DNA of 64,000 bases from Halomonas sp. 7T (GCF_025643255.1 NZ_CP087112.1:2790001-2854000); one strand, 5' to 3'. Shown: positions 50,371 to 60,508, numbered from the stretch's first letter. Numbers and translations: made by a program. The notes: generated from the sequence alone by a model not told the origin.

Positions 50371-51257
50371 GCCGTCTCTCCTGTTTCAGCGCCGCTTTGG
50401 CTGTCGCGGGTCAAACACCACGCATCCAGCATGCGGCCTACTTCAAGCCGCCACGGCTTTTGGTGCACTCCAAACACTTCCAAAACACGGCGACAGTTTA
50501 AAACACGGCGCAGCTTGGCATCATGGTGATGATTTAACGCCTGCACATTGCCGAGGCTGATCGACTCCCCACGCCCTTCCAAGTGGGTGGCCAGCTGCGT
50601 TCGTACCATGGAGGTAAATGTGAAGGCGCTGACCGGTTCAGTACCTGCCAAGTGATACGCTCCCCAGGCTTCAGCGCCGCAGACCTGCTGCTGTAGCATA
50701 CCAATCAAGGCCATGGCGACCGCATCCGCTGAGGTGGGGCAGAAGATGACATCTTCCGCCGCGCGGACATCCTGCCCCACAATCAGGCTATCGATAATTT
50801 CGTTTAACCACGCATGGCTTCCTTCGAGCGCAAACAACGGCCCTAATCGCACAATCAAATGGCGATGGTACTGGGCCCGAATACGGTCGCCAGTTTCTAC
50901 CAAACGCCGCAAGCACTCATCCCGAGGTGCGGGCACCACGTGTTCATCAATCGGCACATCAAAGCCGTCTTCGTAAAGCTGGTCGGAGACGCACCATACG
51001 AGTGCCACTTCCTGGGCTTGGCAGGCTGCGAGACAAACGTCTACCGCATCCGCATGCGCCTTAACCGCCGCTGGCGTCATACTAAGAGGATGCGCCAGCG
51101 GAGGCATAATGACCGCATCGGGAGCGGTTGCCTGTAATTGCTCCGCCGTTACGGTCACGCTTTGTTCAATAACAAGCTCCGCGTCGGTGCGGCGGCTCGC
51201 CTCGCGGGCGAGTGCCAAGCTTAGGCAGTGCCCGGCATCTAATATCAGCAGCTTCAC
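50367..51257 (-). CDS. Sugar-nucleotide epimerase/RmlD-like protein with atypical cofactor motif
   Basis: Extended SDR-like protein of 296 residues, closest in appearance to dTDP-4-dehydrorhamnose reductase-like (RmlD_sub_bind) proteins. The normal N-terminal GxxGxxG is replaced by LILDAGHCLSLALAREA, with only one glycine, so NAD(P) binding may be altered or lost. A SDQLYEDGFDVPIDEH segment stands where SDR members have the Ser/YxxxK or VFDG-type region. Downstream, IVRLGPLFALEG is RmlD-like. Its end overlaps plsC by 4 nt. Function not assignable. Confidence 0.65.
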   Translation of the reverse strand: MKLLILDAGHCLSLALAREASRRTDAELVIEQSVTVTAEQLQATAPDAVIMPPLAHPLSMTPAAVKAHADAVDVCLAACQAQEVALVWCVSDQLYEDGFDVPIDEHVVPAPRDECLRRLVETGDRIRAQYHRHLIVRLGPLFALEGSHAWLNEIIDSLIVGQDVRAAEDVIFCPTSADAVAMALIGMLQQQVCGAEAWGAYHLAGTEPVSAFTFTSMVRTQLATHLEGRGESISLGNVQALNHHHDAKLRRVLNCRRVLEVFGVHQKPWRLEVGRMLDAWCLTRDSQSGAETGETA

Positions 51258-51303
51258 GGCAGACTCTCTCCCTCAACCCAGGAACATGCTAGTGCTTACC
51301 AGC

Positions 51304-51972
51304 TCAGAACGGGATTTCGTCATCAAAATCGTCGAAGTTACCCGGATCCGGCGCGCCGTAGTTGCTGTTTTGATTGCCGGGCGCAGGCTGATTTTGCTGT
51401 GGAGTCGGCTGTGGCCCGCGCTGAGCACCGCCTTGCTGTGGGTAGCCACCCGGCTGTTGCGGCGCGTTTTGAGCAGGCGCACCCTGCCCTGGGTTGTGTT
51501 GCCCGTAGCTATTTTGGCCAGGAGCATTTTGCGGCTGGCCACCCGGTGCAGTATTGCCCTGGGCATAGTTATTTTGGGCATTATTACCTTGAGCGTAATT
51601 ACCCTGCGGTGCGCCGCCGCCTTGGAAATCACCGCTACGACCATCAAGCATCTGCATGTCATTGGCAACAATTTCAGTGCTGTAGCGATCCTGACCATTC
51701 TGGTCTTGCCACTTGCGGGTTTGCAGGCGCCCTTCAATGTAAACCTTGGAGCCTTTTTTCAGATACTGCTGGGCAATCTCGGCGGTTTTATTGAACAGTA
51801 CAATACGGTGCCACTCGGTACGCTCTTGTCGCTGGCCACTCTGACGATCCATCCACGTGTCGGAGGTCGCAAGGTTCAAATTAGCCACGGCGGTACCTGA
51901 GGGCGTAAACCGCACTTCCGGATCCTGCCCTAGATTGCCAATCAAAATGACTTTGTTAATGCCGCGCGCCAT
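51304..51972 (-). CDS. ssb: Single-stranded DNA-binding protein
   Basis: Coats single-stranded DNA and recruits repair and replication proteins. The 222 residues have an OB fold (1-110; [20 protein letters not shown] at the start), a long Gln/Asn/Gly/Pro-rich linker (about 113-212) with repeated NYAQGN-like units, and the C-terminal acidic tip DFDDEIPF. The linker is longer than in E. coli SSB (178 residues in total). Neighbours are the YajR-like MFS gene on the same strand and then divergent uvrA, as in Pseudomonas. Confidence 0.96.
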   Translation of the reverse strand: MARGINKVILIGNLGQDPEVRFTPSGTAVANLNLATSDTWMDRQSGQRQERTEWHRIVLFNKTAEIAQQYLKKGSKVYIEGRLQTRKWQDQNGQDRYSTEIVANDMQMLDGRSGDFQGGGAPQGNYAQGNNAQNNYAQGNTAPGGQPQNAPGQNSYGQHNPGQGAPAQNAPQQPGGYPQQGGAQRGPQPTPQQNQPAPGNQNSNYGAPDPGNFDDFDDEIPF

Positions 51973-52074
51973 AGCTCGCTCCTTTAATAATCAATCATAA
52001 AAATAATTAGCCGACGATATACCAGGACCATCGGCCTCACTGCCTGCTGCCCCATGCTGAGCAGCTTAGCAGGG

Positions 52075-53454
52075 TTAAGTCTTAGGCGGCGAAATCAACT
52101 TAGTTAAAGCCGCCCGATCAAGCTGCTGACGATTCACTTTTAAGTACATAAGGCGCTCTTCAGGCACCACCATCACGTCCTCAACCCCTACAACATCCGC
52201 GAGATGCTCCATTAAAAGATCTAACGTGTCGGGCTGCGTATCGTGTAGCGCAACGACCTCGCTGGATAATGGCGGCGGCGATGGCATACGCAACATAGCC
52301 AGCCACCATACCAGTGCCAAGCACGCGCAGCCTATAAACACCGCATTAAGGCCCCAGTGATGCGCCAGCACTCCACCAAGGGTGCCCCCCAAGAACGCAC
52401 CTAAAAACTGGCTAGTGGAGTACACCCCCATGGCAGTGCCTTTCGCACCGGCCGGGGCTAGCTTACTCAGCATTGAAGGTAACGTTGCTTCCAGCAGATT
52501 AAACCCGGTAAAGAACACAAACAGCCATACGAATAGCCAGTGCCCTTGAGAGAGCGGCAATCCTAAGCTTCCTAAGCTAATCCCGATAGCGCCGATGGCA
52601 AGCAAGCACATCAGCTTCATCCGCTGGCGCTTTTCAGCCACAATCACCAGCGGCACCATGGCGACAAAAGAGAGCGCCATGACGACCAAGTAGGCCAGCC
52701 CATGGTACTCAACAGCGACCCCCGCATTGAGTAGCCGAAACGGAATCGCCACAAAAATGGCCATCAGCACCAGATGCAGAGCAAAGATGGAAAAATCTAA
52801 GCGCCATAGGTCAGGACGAGTAATAACACACTTCAACTGCTGACGATCCAACCCGACATCGCGGTGACGCAAACGGCGTGGCGCGGGTGGCACCCAGCGC
52901 CAAAGCACGAACAGGCTCACTAGGGTGAGCAGGGCGGTAAACCAAAACACCGCCGACAAGCCTGCCCAAGCCGCTAGCCACGGGCCTAGTACCATAGCGA
53001 TCGCAAACGACACGCCAATCGATAAACCGATAGTGGCCATTGCTACGGTGCGCACGTGTTCCCGCGTTTGATCCGCGAGCAGCGCCATAATCGCTGCGGC
53101 GACGGCCCCACTGCCCTGGAGCGCCCGGCCTAAAATAACACCCCAAATGGTGTCCGCCATGGCCGCCACAACGCTACCTAGCGCAAAAATGACCAGCCCC
53201 ATGGCAATGACACGTTTACGCCCTATGCGGTCGGAGAGCAGGCCAAACGGTATTTGCAGCGCCGCCTGGGTCAGCCCATACATGCCCAACGCCACGCCTA
53301 TTAATAGCGGTGTCGACCCTGCAAGCGTATCGCCATACAGCGCCAACACGGGCAACACCATGAAAAGCCCCAACATACGAGACGCATAGAGGCCAGCCAA
53401 GCCGCTGATTGCACGGCGTTCAGTGGCCATCAGCAGTGCAGAAACCTTGCGCAT
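52075..53454 (-). CDS. MFS transporter with C-terminal ferredoxin-like domain (YajR-like)
   Basis: Major facilitator of 459 residues, twelve hydrophobic segments, with motif A LLSDRIGRKRVIAMG between TM2 and TM3. The last 65 residues (from about ALHDTQPDTLDLLMEHL to LTKLISPP) form a soluble domain like the YAM domain of E. coli YajR. I place the start at the ATG at 53454, preceded by AAGGG; a start at 53505 would add 17 residues, and the ATG at 53427 is also possible. The transported substrate is unknown. The ssb-MFS-uvrA order is conserved in gammaproteobacteria. Confidence 0.9.
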   Translation of the reverse strand: MRKVSALLMATERRAISGLAGLYASRMLGLFMVLPVLALYGDTLAGSTPLLIGVALGMYGLTQAALQIPFGLLSDRIGRKRVIAMGLVIFALGSVVAAMADTIWGVILGRALQGSGAVAAAIMALLADQTREHVRTVAMATIGLSIGVSFAIAMVLGPWLAAWAGLSAVFWFTALLTLVSLFVLWRWVPPAPRRLRHRDVGLDRQQLKCVITRPDLWRLDFSIFALHLVLMAIFVAIPFRLLNAGVAVEYHGLAYLVVMALSFVAMVPLVIVAEKRQRMKLMCLLAIGAIGISLGSLGLPLSQGHWLFVWLFVFFTGFNLLEATLPSMLSKLAPAGAKGTAMGVYSTSQFLGAFLGGTLGGVLAHHWGLNAVFIGCACLALVWWLAMLRMPSPPPLSSEVVALHDTQPDTLDLLMEHLADVVGVEDVMVVPEERLMYLKVNRQQLDRAALTKLISPPKT

Positions 53455-53564
53455 AATGCCCTTGTGTATGGTGGATGGGCCGAACGGCCTAAGATAACCG
53501 CCCATTCTAGCGCTTTGTACCCAGGCTGGAAACGCCCAGTGCCGCCGTTTCGCTGCAAGCAGTT

Positions 53565-53594
53565 TTGCCGGGAGGGGTACCGGAAACGTATAAT
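53565..53594 (+). promoter_or_regulatory. Promoter of uvrA
   Basis: TTGCCG (53565-53570) and a perfect -10 TATAAT (53589-53594) are 18 nt apart; the ATG of uvrA lies 31 nt further. No CTG-N10-CAG LexA box was found between here and the divergent MFS gene. Confidence 0.65.
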
Positions 53595-53624
53595 TACGCT
53601 TTTGCCATGCGATTCGAGGTGTTG

Positions 53625-56474
53625 ATGGACAGCATTCTGGTCAGGGGCGCCCGCACCCACAACCTCAAGCAGATCGATGTGGAGCTGCCCCGTGACAAAC
53701 TGATTGTCATTACCGGGCTCTCCGGTTCCGGCAAGTCATCGCTGGCGTTTGATACGCTCTATGCAGAGGGGCAGCGCCGCTACGTGGAATCGCTCTCCAC
53801 CTACGCGCGCCAGTTCCTATCTATGATGGAGAAGCCCGATGTAGATCACATTGAAGGGCTCTCTCCGGCGATCTCCATCGAGCAGAAGTCCACCTCACAC
53901 AACCCCCGTTCGACGGTCGGTACGATCACCGAAATTTACGATTACCTACGTCTGCTGTTTGCCCGCGCCGGCACACCTCGCTGCCCGGAGCATGGCGAAG
54001 ACCTGGAAGCCCAAACCATTTCGCAGATGGTGGATCAGGTGATGAACCTCGCCGAAGGTACCAAGCTAATGCTGCTTGCACCGGTGGTGAAGGGGCGTAA
54101 AGGCGAGCATCTGCAGCTGCTCGCTGAGCTGCGCGCCCAGGGCTTTGTGCGGGTGCAAATCGACGGCCAGGTGCTGGAGTTAGACGATATCGCGCCGCTG
54201 GATAAACGCAAGAAGCATGATATCAGCGTCGTGGTTGACCGCTTTAAAGTGCGCGATGACATCGCCCAGCGCTTGGCGGAGTCGTTTGAAACCGCATTAA
54301 ACCTGGCTGACGGCACGGCAATGATCCATTTTATGGATGGCGAACAGGAAGATCTCGCTTTCTCATCGCGCTTTGCCTGCCCGGTATGCGGCTACTCACT
54401 CTCTGAGCTTGAGCCGCGCATGTTCTCCTTCAACAACCCAGCCGGCGCCTGCCCTACCTGTGACGGCTTAGGGGTTGAGCAGTTCTTCGATCCTGACAAG
54501 CTCATTAGCCACCCGGAGCTCTCACTGGCTGAAGGGGTGATTAAAGGCTGGGATCGGCGCAATATTTACTACTTTACTCAGCTACAGGCACTTGCCAAGC
54601 ACTACCGATTTGAGCTGGAAACACCGTGGAGTGAGCTTGCCCGCCACGAGCGTGAGATCATTCTTAACGGCAGCGGCAACGAGCAAATTCCGTTTGTGTA
54701 CGTCGGCGATCGTGGCCGCAAAGTGACGCGCGAACACGCCTTTGAAGGCGTGCTCCCCAATATGCAGCGGCGCTACCGTGAAACCGAGTCCAATATGGTC
54801 CGCGATGACCTCGCCAAGTATATTGCGGTGCAGCCCTGCGCTACCTGCGACGGCTCACGATTGCGCAAAGAGTCCCGCCATGTTTATGTCGATGACCACA
54901 ATATCGCTCATATCGTGCGCCTGCCCATTGGCGACGCGTGGCGCTACTTTGCAGACCTAAGCCTACCGGGCCGCAAAGGCGAAATTGCCGATAAAATCGT
55001 CAGTGAAATCCATGCCCGCTTAGAGTTCTTGGTCAATGTTGGGCTGGATTACCTGAATTTAGAGCGCAGCGCCGACACCCTCTCCGGTGGTGAAGCCCAG
55101 CGGATTCGCCTGGCCAGCCAAATCGGCGCGGGGCTTGTGGGCGTGATGTACATTCTTGACGAGCCATCTATTGGTCTTCACCAGCGGGATAACGACCGCC
55201 TGTTGAAAACCCTGGAGCGGCTGCGCGACCTAGGCAATACGGTGATCGTTGTGGAGCACGACGAAGATGCCATCCGTGCTGCAGACCACGTACTGGACAT
55301 TGGCCCTGGCGCTGGCGTTCACGGCGGTGAAATCGTCGCCCAAGGCACGCCTCAAGATGTGATGGACAACCCCAACTCGCTCACGGGCCAGTACTTATCC
55401 GGTACGCGTGAAATCGCCGTACCGCCCTACCGGATACCCGGCAACCCGGAAAAGCAGCTGGTACTGCGCGGGGCCACGGGCAACAATTTGCAAGATGTTA
55501 CCCTCAGCCTCCCTCTGGGACTTTTTATCGCGATTACCGGCGTATCCGGCTCGGGCAAATCCACCCTGATCAACGGCACGCTGATGCCGATTGCGGCGCG
55601 GGAATTAAACCGGGCGACCACGCTGACCGCCGCGCCTTATGAGAAAATAGAGGGGCTAGATCAGCTAGATAAAGTCATTGATATTGATCAAAGCCCGATT
55701 GGCCGCACGCCGCGCTCTAACCCTGCGACGTACACCGGGATTTTTACGCCCATTCGTGAACTGTTTGCGGGTACCCAAGAAGCGCGCTCACGGGGCTACA
55801 AGCCGGGTCGTTTCAGCTTTAACGTCAAGGGAGGGCGCTGCGAAGCCTGCCAAGGCGAAGGCATGATCAAGGTCGAGATGCACTTTCTACCAGATATTTA
55901 CGTGCCCTGTGATGTGTGTAAGGGCAAGCGTTACAACCGTGAAACGCTGGACATTCACTATAAGGGCAAGACTATCCATGAAGTGCTGGAGATGACGGTG
56001 GAAGATGCGCTGGAATTCTTCAGCCCGGTGCCCGCGATTGCCCGTCGCCTGCAGACCCTTTTAGATGTAGGGCTTTCCTACATACGCTTAGGGCAGAGCG
56101 CGACCACTCTATCGGGCGGTGAAGCGCAGCGGGTGAAGCTTGCCCGCGAGCTGGCCAAGCGCGATACCGGCAAAACGCTGTATATTTTGGACGAACCTAC
56201 CACCGGCCTGCACTTTGAGGATATTCGTCAACTGCTAACCGTGCTCCACCGGCTGCGCGATCACGGCAACACCATTGTGGTGATTGAGCATAATTTAGAC
56301 GTTATCAAAACTGCAGACTGGCTTATTGACCTTGGGCCTGAAGGGGGCTCTGGCGGTGGTAAAATTATTGCCGAAGGCACCCCAGAGCAGATTGCCAAAC
56401 AAGAGGTTTCTCACACCGGTCGTTTCTTGGCCCCGCTACTGGCCCGCCGACACCGCGCCGCCAAAGGCGCCTAA
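53625..56474 (+). CDS. uvrA: UvrABC excinuclease subunit A
   Basis: Damage-recognition ATPase of nucleotide excision repair. The 949 residues contain two ABC modules: Walker [10 protein letters not shown] (about 31-39) and GVSGSGKST (about 642-650), two LSGGEAQR signatures, and the zinc fingers CPVCGYS...CPTCDG and CEACQGEG...CDVCKG. I chose the ATG at 53625 ([15 protein letters not shown] follows), with GAGG five nt upstream; earlier in-frame starts at 53565 and 53607 fall across the promoter or its leader. Divergent from the MFS gene. Confidence 0.97.
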   Translation: MDSILVRGARTHNLKQIDVELPRDKLIVITGLSGSGKSSLAFDTLYAEGQRRYVESLSTYARQFLSMMEKPDVDHIEGLSPAISIEQKSTSHNPRSTVGTITEIYDYLRLLFARAGTPRCPEHGEDLEAQTISQMVDQVMNLAEGTKLMLLAPVVKGRKGEHLQLLAELRAQGFVRVQIDGQVLELDDIAPLDKRKKHDISVVVDRFKVRDDIAQRLAESFETALNLADGTAMIHFMDGEQEDLAFSSRFACPVCGYSLSELEPRMFSFNNPAGACPTCDGLGVEQFFDPDKLISHPELSLAEGVIKGWDRRNIYYFTQLQALAKHYRFELETPWSELARHEREIILNGSGNEQIPFVYVGDRGRKVTREHAFEGVLPNMQRRYRETESNMVRDDLAKYIAVQPCATCDGSRLRKESRHVYVDDHNIAHIVRLPIGDAWRYFADLSLPGRKGEIADKIVSEIHARLEFLVNVGLDYLNLERSADTLSGGEAQRIRLASQIGAGLVGVMYILDEPSIGLHQRDNDRLLKTLERLRDLGNTVIVVEHDEDAIRAADHVLDIGPGAGVHGGEIVAQGTPQDVMDNPNSLTGQYLSGTREIAVPPYRIPGNPEKQLVLRGATGNNLQDVTLSLPLGLFIAITGVSGSGKSTLINGTLMPIAARELNRATTLTAAPYEKIEGLDQLDKVIDIDQSPIGRTPRSNPATYTGIFTPIRELFAGTQEARSRGYKPGRFSFNVKGGRCEACQGEGMIKVEMHFLPDIYVPCDVCKGKRYNRETLDIHYKGKTIHEVLEMTVEDALEFFSPVPAIARRLQTLLDVGLSYIRLGQSATTLSGGEAQRVKLARELAKRDTGKTLYILDEPTTGLHFEDIRQLLTVLHRLRDHGNTIVVIEHNLDVIKTADWLIDLGPEGGSGGGKIIAEGTPEQIAKQEVSHTGRFLAPLLARRHRAAKGA

Positions 56475-56615
56475 ACCACATCGCTCGGGCAGGCTAACGC
56501 TTGCCCTGCTAACCTTTAGGACATTTAAAAGAGCGAGCAAAATTAGTGCGCTGTGTTTATATTATTGAGCATAAGACGCAATAGGGACAGTTAACACCTG
56601 AGGAGAACGTAAGCT

Positions 56616-57359
56616 GTGGAAGAGAATAAAAGCTGTATTATTCGCCACTTTAGTCACTACTGCTCGCTGACGGAAGAGGAAAAACAGTTACTGGACTCCC
56701 TAGAGCAGAGCCCGACCGACATCAAGGCGGGTGCCTTGCTTTGGGAGTCCGGTGCTTCGGCAGACGAGTTCTGCACGATCAAAAGCGGTTGGGCGTACTC
56801 CTTTCGCCATCTTGAAAACGGCGACCGGCAGATATTAGAAGTCTTTCTGCCCGGCGATATTATTGGCCTACGCGAATTTGCTTTTTCGCAGCGGCTAGAC
56901 AGCGTCCGTATGATTACGGATGGCGTAGTGTGCCACTTCCCCCATAGGCGCATGCTGGATATATTTCGCCAATCGCTGACCTTGACCTCGGTGCTCTTCG
57001 CCATCAGCAGCCGTCAACAGGCACTGCTGACCGAACGCCTCGTCAATATAGCAAGACGAACCGCAAAGCAGAAAATGGCCCACTTCCTCCACGAAATGTA
57101 CCTTCGTCTGCGCCAAACCAACCGCGATATTGGCGGCCAGTTTCGCTTACCCCTCTCACAAGAGCAGCTCGCCGATATCTTAGGGCTAAGCCCTGTGCAT
57201 GTCAGCCGTACATTTAGTGTGCTAAATGAGGAGGGGCTGGTATTCCGTGATCGCCACCATGTCACTATTCCTAACCTGGATGCCCTAGCCACAGAGGGCG
57301 AGTTTGACGACTGTTACCTGACTGATAGCGTAAGGCCTCTACTTGAGCAGCCCGTATAA
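56616..57359 (+). CDS. Crp/Fnr-family transcriptional regulator
   Basis: Regulator of 247 residues with an N-terminal cyclic-nucleotide-binding-type beta-roll (about 20-140; VFLPGDIIGLREFAF) and a C-terminal Crp-type HTH with LSQEQLADILGLSPVHVSRT (about 183-202). It lacks the cysteine set that binds the Fe-S cluster in FNR/Anr (only C7 and C16 lie near the N-terminus), and the cAMP-contact arginine-serine pair of CRP is not evident, so the effector is unknown. The start is GTG at 56616 after GAGGAGA. A terminator follows directly. Confidence 0.88.
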   Translation: MEENKSCIIRHFSHYCSLTEEEKQLLDSLEQSPTDIKAGALLWESGASADEFCTIKSGWAYSFRHLENGDRQILEVFLPGDIIGLREFAFSQRLDSVRMITDGVVCHFPHRRMLDIFRQSLTLTSVLFAISSRQQALLTERLVNIARRTAKQKMAHFLHEMYLRLRQTNRDIGGQFRLPLSQEQLADILGLSPVHVSRTFSVLNEEGLVFRDRHHVTIPNLDALATEGEFDDCYLTDSVRPLLEQPV

Positions 57360-57392
57360 AAAAAGCCGCAGGCCCTAGGCCCGCGGCTTTTT
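57358..57392. terminator. Bidirectional terminator between the Crp/Fnr gene and nrdJb
   Basis: AAAAAGCCGC / GCGGCTTTTT (10 bp) with an inner GGCC/GGCC pairing around CTA. A-tracts and T-tracts on both sides make it effective in both directions. Confidence 0.9.
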
Positions 57393-57421
57393 AGTGACCT
57401 CTTGTAAGCCACCTACCTTTA

Positions 57422-58204
57422 TTAACCACACTTAGACCAACCGCAGCCTGCGTAGCAGGTAGGGCAGCCGTCCATCATGATCAGTTCGCCGCGACACTCC
57501 GGACAGTTGCCCACCGTTGCCGGGCCGCTGCCTTCAGGCTTTTTTACCGCCGCACCAGAGCCATCAATCGCTTCCACCGCGCCCTGCTCTACGGGAGCGG
57601 CTTCGGTTTCTTCAGGCTGCCAGGCATGACCATGCTGCATGCGGTGCGCATAGCGCTCCACCAGTGTTTCCACCGGCACTTGGCTGCCATCCTGATCAAG
57701 AAAACCACGGCGATAGAGAATTTGCTGAATCGACCATGCGATGGCGGCGACTTCTGAGTCGTGAAACATCGGTTTATTCCAGCGGTTCATCCCGCAGCGC
57801 ACTAAACCTTTATCCCATGCCACTTTACGCAAGTCAGCCACCGCCTGAGTGACATAGCCACCGCGGGCGGCCAGCGATAGGCTGCGCATCGTCGCCGTGA
57901 TCCACTGGTGCTCGCTGGAAAGCTGGCCAGAGGGAAAGAAAAACTCAACGGGCCGCTCAATCACCACCTGGCGCCCACCCACCACACCCTCTACGGGCAT
58001 AAAAGAGACCAGTAAATAAACTTTTTTACGCCCTTCAGCGCCTACGTAAGAAATCTTTTCTGACACGGCTTCCAACGTGCCTTCCGGGCGCGAGGGTATA
58101 CGCACCGTAAGCGGGTCTTCTTCGAGTAGCTCAGGAGTAGGTGCCGCCTGCTCCTGCTGCTTAATGCGATAACCAACGATTTTTGACGTAATTTCAACAG
58201 CCAT
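57422..58204 (-). CDS. nrdJb: Class II ribonucleotide reductase, C-terminal subunit (NrdJb)
   Basis: The C-terminal part of the split B12-dependent reductase, 260 residues. It carries the TSCPD-type region (SEHQWITATMRSLSLAARGG and CGMNRWNKPMF) and ends in a cysteine-rich tail CPECRGELIMMDGCPTCYAG, then CGWSKCG, which supplies zinc-binding and redox-active cysteines for re-reduction of the active site. It starts 57 nt after nrdJa. The ATG at 58204 has GGAGA upstream; a GTG four codons earlier would overlap that site. The same split arrangement (NrdJa/NrdJb) is known from Pseudomonas. Confidence 0.92.
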   Translation of the reverse strand: MAVEITSKIVGYRIKQQEQAAPTPELLEEDPLTVRIPSRPEGTLEAVSEKISYVGAEGRKKVYLLVSFMPVEGVVGGRQVVIERPVEFFFPSGQLSSEHQWITATMRSLSLAARGGYVTQAVADLRKVAWDKGLVRCGMNRWNKPMFHDSEVAAIAWSIQQILYRRGFLDQDGSQVPVETLVERYAHRMQHGHAWQPEETEAAPVEQGAVEAIDGSGAAVKKPEGSGPATVGNCPECRGELIMMDGCPTCYAGCGWSKCG

Positions 58205-58261
58205 AATGTTCTCCACTTAGCAAAGGTGTGCGTGGTGTTGTCAGTAAAGTGCTGCCCGCAC

Positions 58262-60373
58262 TTACCATTTGCCGTAGGTGCCCTCTTTTAAGCCATCAAA
58301 CAAGTTGGCGGCATTATGCTCTTCACCGTCGTAAATCACCGTTTCATCGCCGGTTAACTCAAGGGTTTCGCCGTTTTCCAGCTCAAACACATAGGTGGTG
58401 TTTTTAAGGTCATCTTCGCGAACTAAGACGCCCTGGAAAGCTTCCGGGTTAAAGCGGAAGGTGGTGCAGCCTTTCAAACGGCTTTCGTAGGCTTGCAGGT
58501 AGAGGTTCTGGAATTTCTCAAACGGAAACTCAGTGGGTACATTCACCGTTTTTGAAATAGCCGAGTCAATCCACTGCTGGGCGGCCGCCTGTACGGCGAC
58601 GTGCTGCTCAGGTGACACGGAGTCAGCAGTAATGAAGTAGTCGGGTAAATCACTCTCTACCGCATCGGCGGCGATAAAGTGACGGTAGGCCGCCAGCTCA
58701 AACGACACCACTTCGACCTGCTCTTTGGTCTTCTTGCCTGACTGAATAATATTGCGGAAGTAGCGGTGTGAGAACGAGGGCTCGATACCGTTAGAGGCAT
58801 TATTACCCATGGAGAGTGAAATGGTTCCCGTCGGCGCAATCGAACTGTGGTGGGTAAAGCGCGCGCCGTGCTCGGCCAGTGCCGCCACTAACTCGGGTTC
58901 TAACTCGGCAACTTTCGCCATGTACTGGCTGTAACGCGCATGGAGTATGCGCCCAGGCACCTTATCACCCACTTCATAGCCGTCGCTGGCCAGCTGCGGG
59001 CGCTCACGCATCATCTTTGGCGTAATGGTGTGCTCCTGCGCTAGCACCGGTGCCATGCCTTTCTCTTTAGAAAGCTCTAACGCTTGTTTCCAGCCTTCCA
59101 GGGCAAGGTGACGGCTGACCTCTTCGGTGAAGGCCAGTGACGCTTGAGAGCCGTAGGGGATCTTCAGCATTGTCAGTGTCGAGCCTAGCCCCAGAAAGCC
59201 CATGCCGTGGCGGCGTTTTGCTTCGATTTCGCGCTGCTGCTGCGGTAGCGGCAGGCCCGCAATTTCGACCACGTTATCCAGCATGCGGGTAAAGATGGCC
59301 ACCACCTTACGATAGCGCTCCCAGTCAAAACGTGGCTTATCACTAAAGGGTTCGATCACAAACTGAGTCAAGTTGATCGACCCTAGCAGACAGGCGCCTT
59401 CCGGCGGTAAGGGCTGCTCACCACAGGGGTTGGTGGCGCGAATATCTTCGCAAAACCAGTTATTGTTCATGCGATTCACTTGGTCAATCAGTATGAAACC
59501 CGGCTCGGCGTAGTCATAGGTGGAGGACATGATGGTGTCCCACAGCTCGCGGGCTTTGATGACTTCCACAATACGACAGGCTACACGCCCTTGCGCATCC
59601 ACCGTATACCCCTCTTCAATCACAGGCCAGTCACGGTAAATGAGATCTTCCGACTTAACGTCCTCTTTTTCACCGGGGTGGAGCGGAAACGCCAGCGGCC
59701 AGTCGGCGTTGTTTTTCACCGCTTCCATAAACTCATCGGTGATTAATAGGCTTAGATTGAACTGACGCAGGCGGCCCGCTTCCCGCTTGGCCTGGATAAA
59801 CTCACGCACATCCGGATGACCGACATCGAAGGTGCCCATCTGCGCACCACGACGCCCGCCGGCAGAGGCGACGGTGAAACACATCTTGTCGTAGATATCC
59901 ATGAACGCCAGCGGGCCGTTCGTGCCTGCACCCGCACCAAACACAAAGGCGCCTTTATGGCGCAGGGTTGAAAAGTCGTAGCCAATGCCCGCGCCGGACT
60001 TCAGCGTCATGCCTGCATCCACCACGGAGTCGAGAATGTCGCGCATGGAATCGCGAATAGTGCGTGATACCGTGCAGTTAATCAGGCTCACCGCTGGCTT
60101 GTAGGCTTCGGCACCGGCGTTAGACAGAATCCGTCCGGCGGGAATGGCGCCATTTTCCAGCGCCCAGCGAAACTTGGGCAGCCACTCTTGCGCTTTGTCA
60201 CCCTCGACGGCGGCAAGCGCCCGTGCAACCCGCTCGAAAGTAGCCGCTACGTCTTGATCAACAGGGCTGCTATGACGATCTTTAAGGCGATACTTGGCAT
60301 CCCATATCTCCCGCGAAGGTGCCTGCATCGGAACATCATTGGAGGTCTTCATAGCCTTAGCAGCGGTGCTCAT
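58262..60373 (-). CDS. nrdJ: Adenosylcobalamin-dependent ribonucleotide reductase, catalytic subunit (NrdJa)
   Basis: Reduces ribonucleotides to deoxyribonucleotides without oxygen, using adenosylcobalamin. The 703 residues show the first active-site cysteine in SLINCTVSRT (about 99), the radical-site loop ATNPCGEQPLPPEGACLLGS (about 323-342, with N, C and E catalytic residues) and SIAPTGTISLSMGNNASNGI. I chose the ATG at 60371-60373 with AAGGAG nine nt upstream; an earlier in-frame start at 60463 would add 30 residues. Tandem NrdR-like boxes lie upstream. No B12 riboswitch was recognised. Confidence 0.95.
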   Translation of the reverse strand: MSTAAKAMKTSNDVPMQAPSREIWDAKYRLKDRHSSPVDQDVAATFERVARALAAVEGDKAQEWLPKFRWALENGAIPAGRILSNAGAEAYKPAVSLINCTVSRTIRDSMRDILDSVVDAGMTLKSGAGIGYDFSTLRHKGAFVFGAGAGTNGPLAFMDIYDKMCFTVASAGGRRGAQMGTFDVGHPDVREFIQAKREAGRLRQFNLSLLITDEFMEAVKNNADWPLAFPLHPGEKEDVKSEDLIYRDWPVIEEGYTVDAQGRVACRIVEVIKARELWDTIMSSTYDYAEPGFILIDQVNRMNNNWFCEDIRATNPCGEQPLPPEGACLLGSINLTQFVIEPFSDKPRFDWERYRKVVAIFTRMLDNVVEIAGLPLPQQQREIEAKRRHGMGFLGLGSTLTMLKIPYGSQASLAFTEEVSRHLALEGWKQALELSKEKGMAPVLAQEHTITPKMMRERPQLASDGYEVGDKVPGRILHARYSQYMAKVAELEPELVAALAEHGARFTHHSSIAPTGTISLSMGNNASNGIEPSFSHRYFRNIIQSGKKTKEQVEVVSFELAAYRHFIAADAVESDLPDYFITADSVSPEQHVAVQAAAQQWIDSAISKTVNVPTEFPFEKFQNLYLQAYESRLKGCTTFRFNPEAFQGVLVREDDLKNTTYVFELENGETLELTGDETVIYDGEEHNAANLFDGLKEGTYGKW

Positions 60374-60422
60374 GTCGCAAAACTCCTTCACAGCGGGGTG
60401 AGTACAGCACTCAAATGGGGCG

Positions 60423-60508
60423 ATTATACGTGGCATCGCAATGAAGTATAGACTTGACTTCACACTATATACGCCACTTTATGTAAACTTTTCTACCATA
60501 TATAGGAA
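60423..60508 (-). promoter_or_regulatory. nrdJ control region with tandem NrdR-like boxes
   Basis: On the duplex, ACACTATATACGCCAC (60462-60477) and CTACCATATATAGGAA (60493-60508) align with the NrdR box acaCwAtATaTwGtgt exactly 31 bp apart, the known spacing for NrdR tetramers. The first is perfect in its left half, the second in its core except one base. Minus-strand -10 candidates are TATACT (60445-60450) and TATAAT (60423-60428); the first box would overlap the -35 region of the former. Confidence 0.65.

Noticed and set aside
53506..53606. LexA (SOS) box in front of uvrA
   Set aside because: CTGGAAACGCCCAG looks similar but has CTG and CAG only 8 nt apart and lacks the AT-rich core; no CTG-N10-CAG was found.
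56550..56600. FNR/CRP operator before the Crp/Fnr-family gene
   Set aside because: TTGAGCATAAGACGCAA has a TTGA-like left arm but no matching right arm; not close enough to TTGAT-N4-ATCAA.
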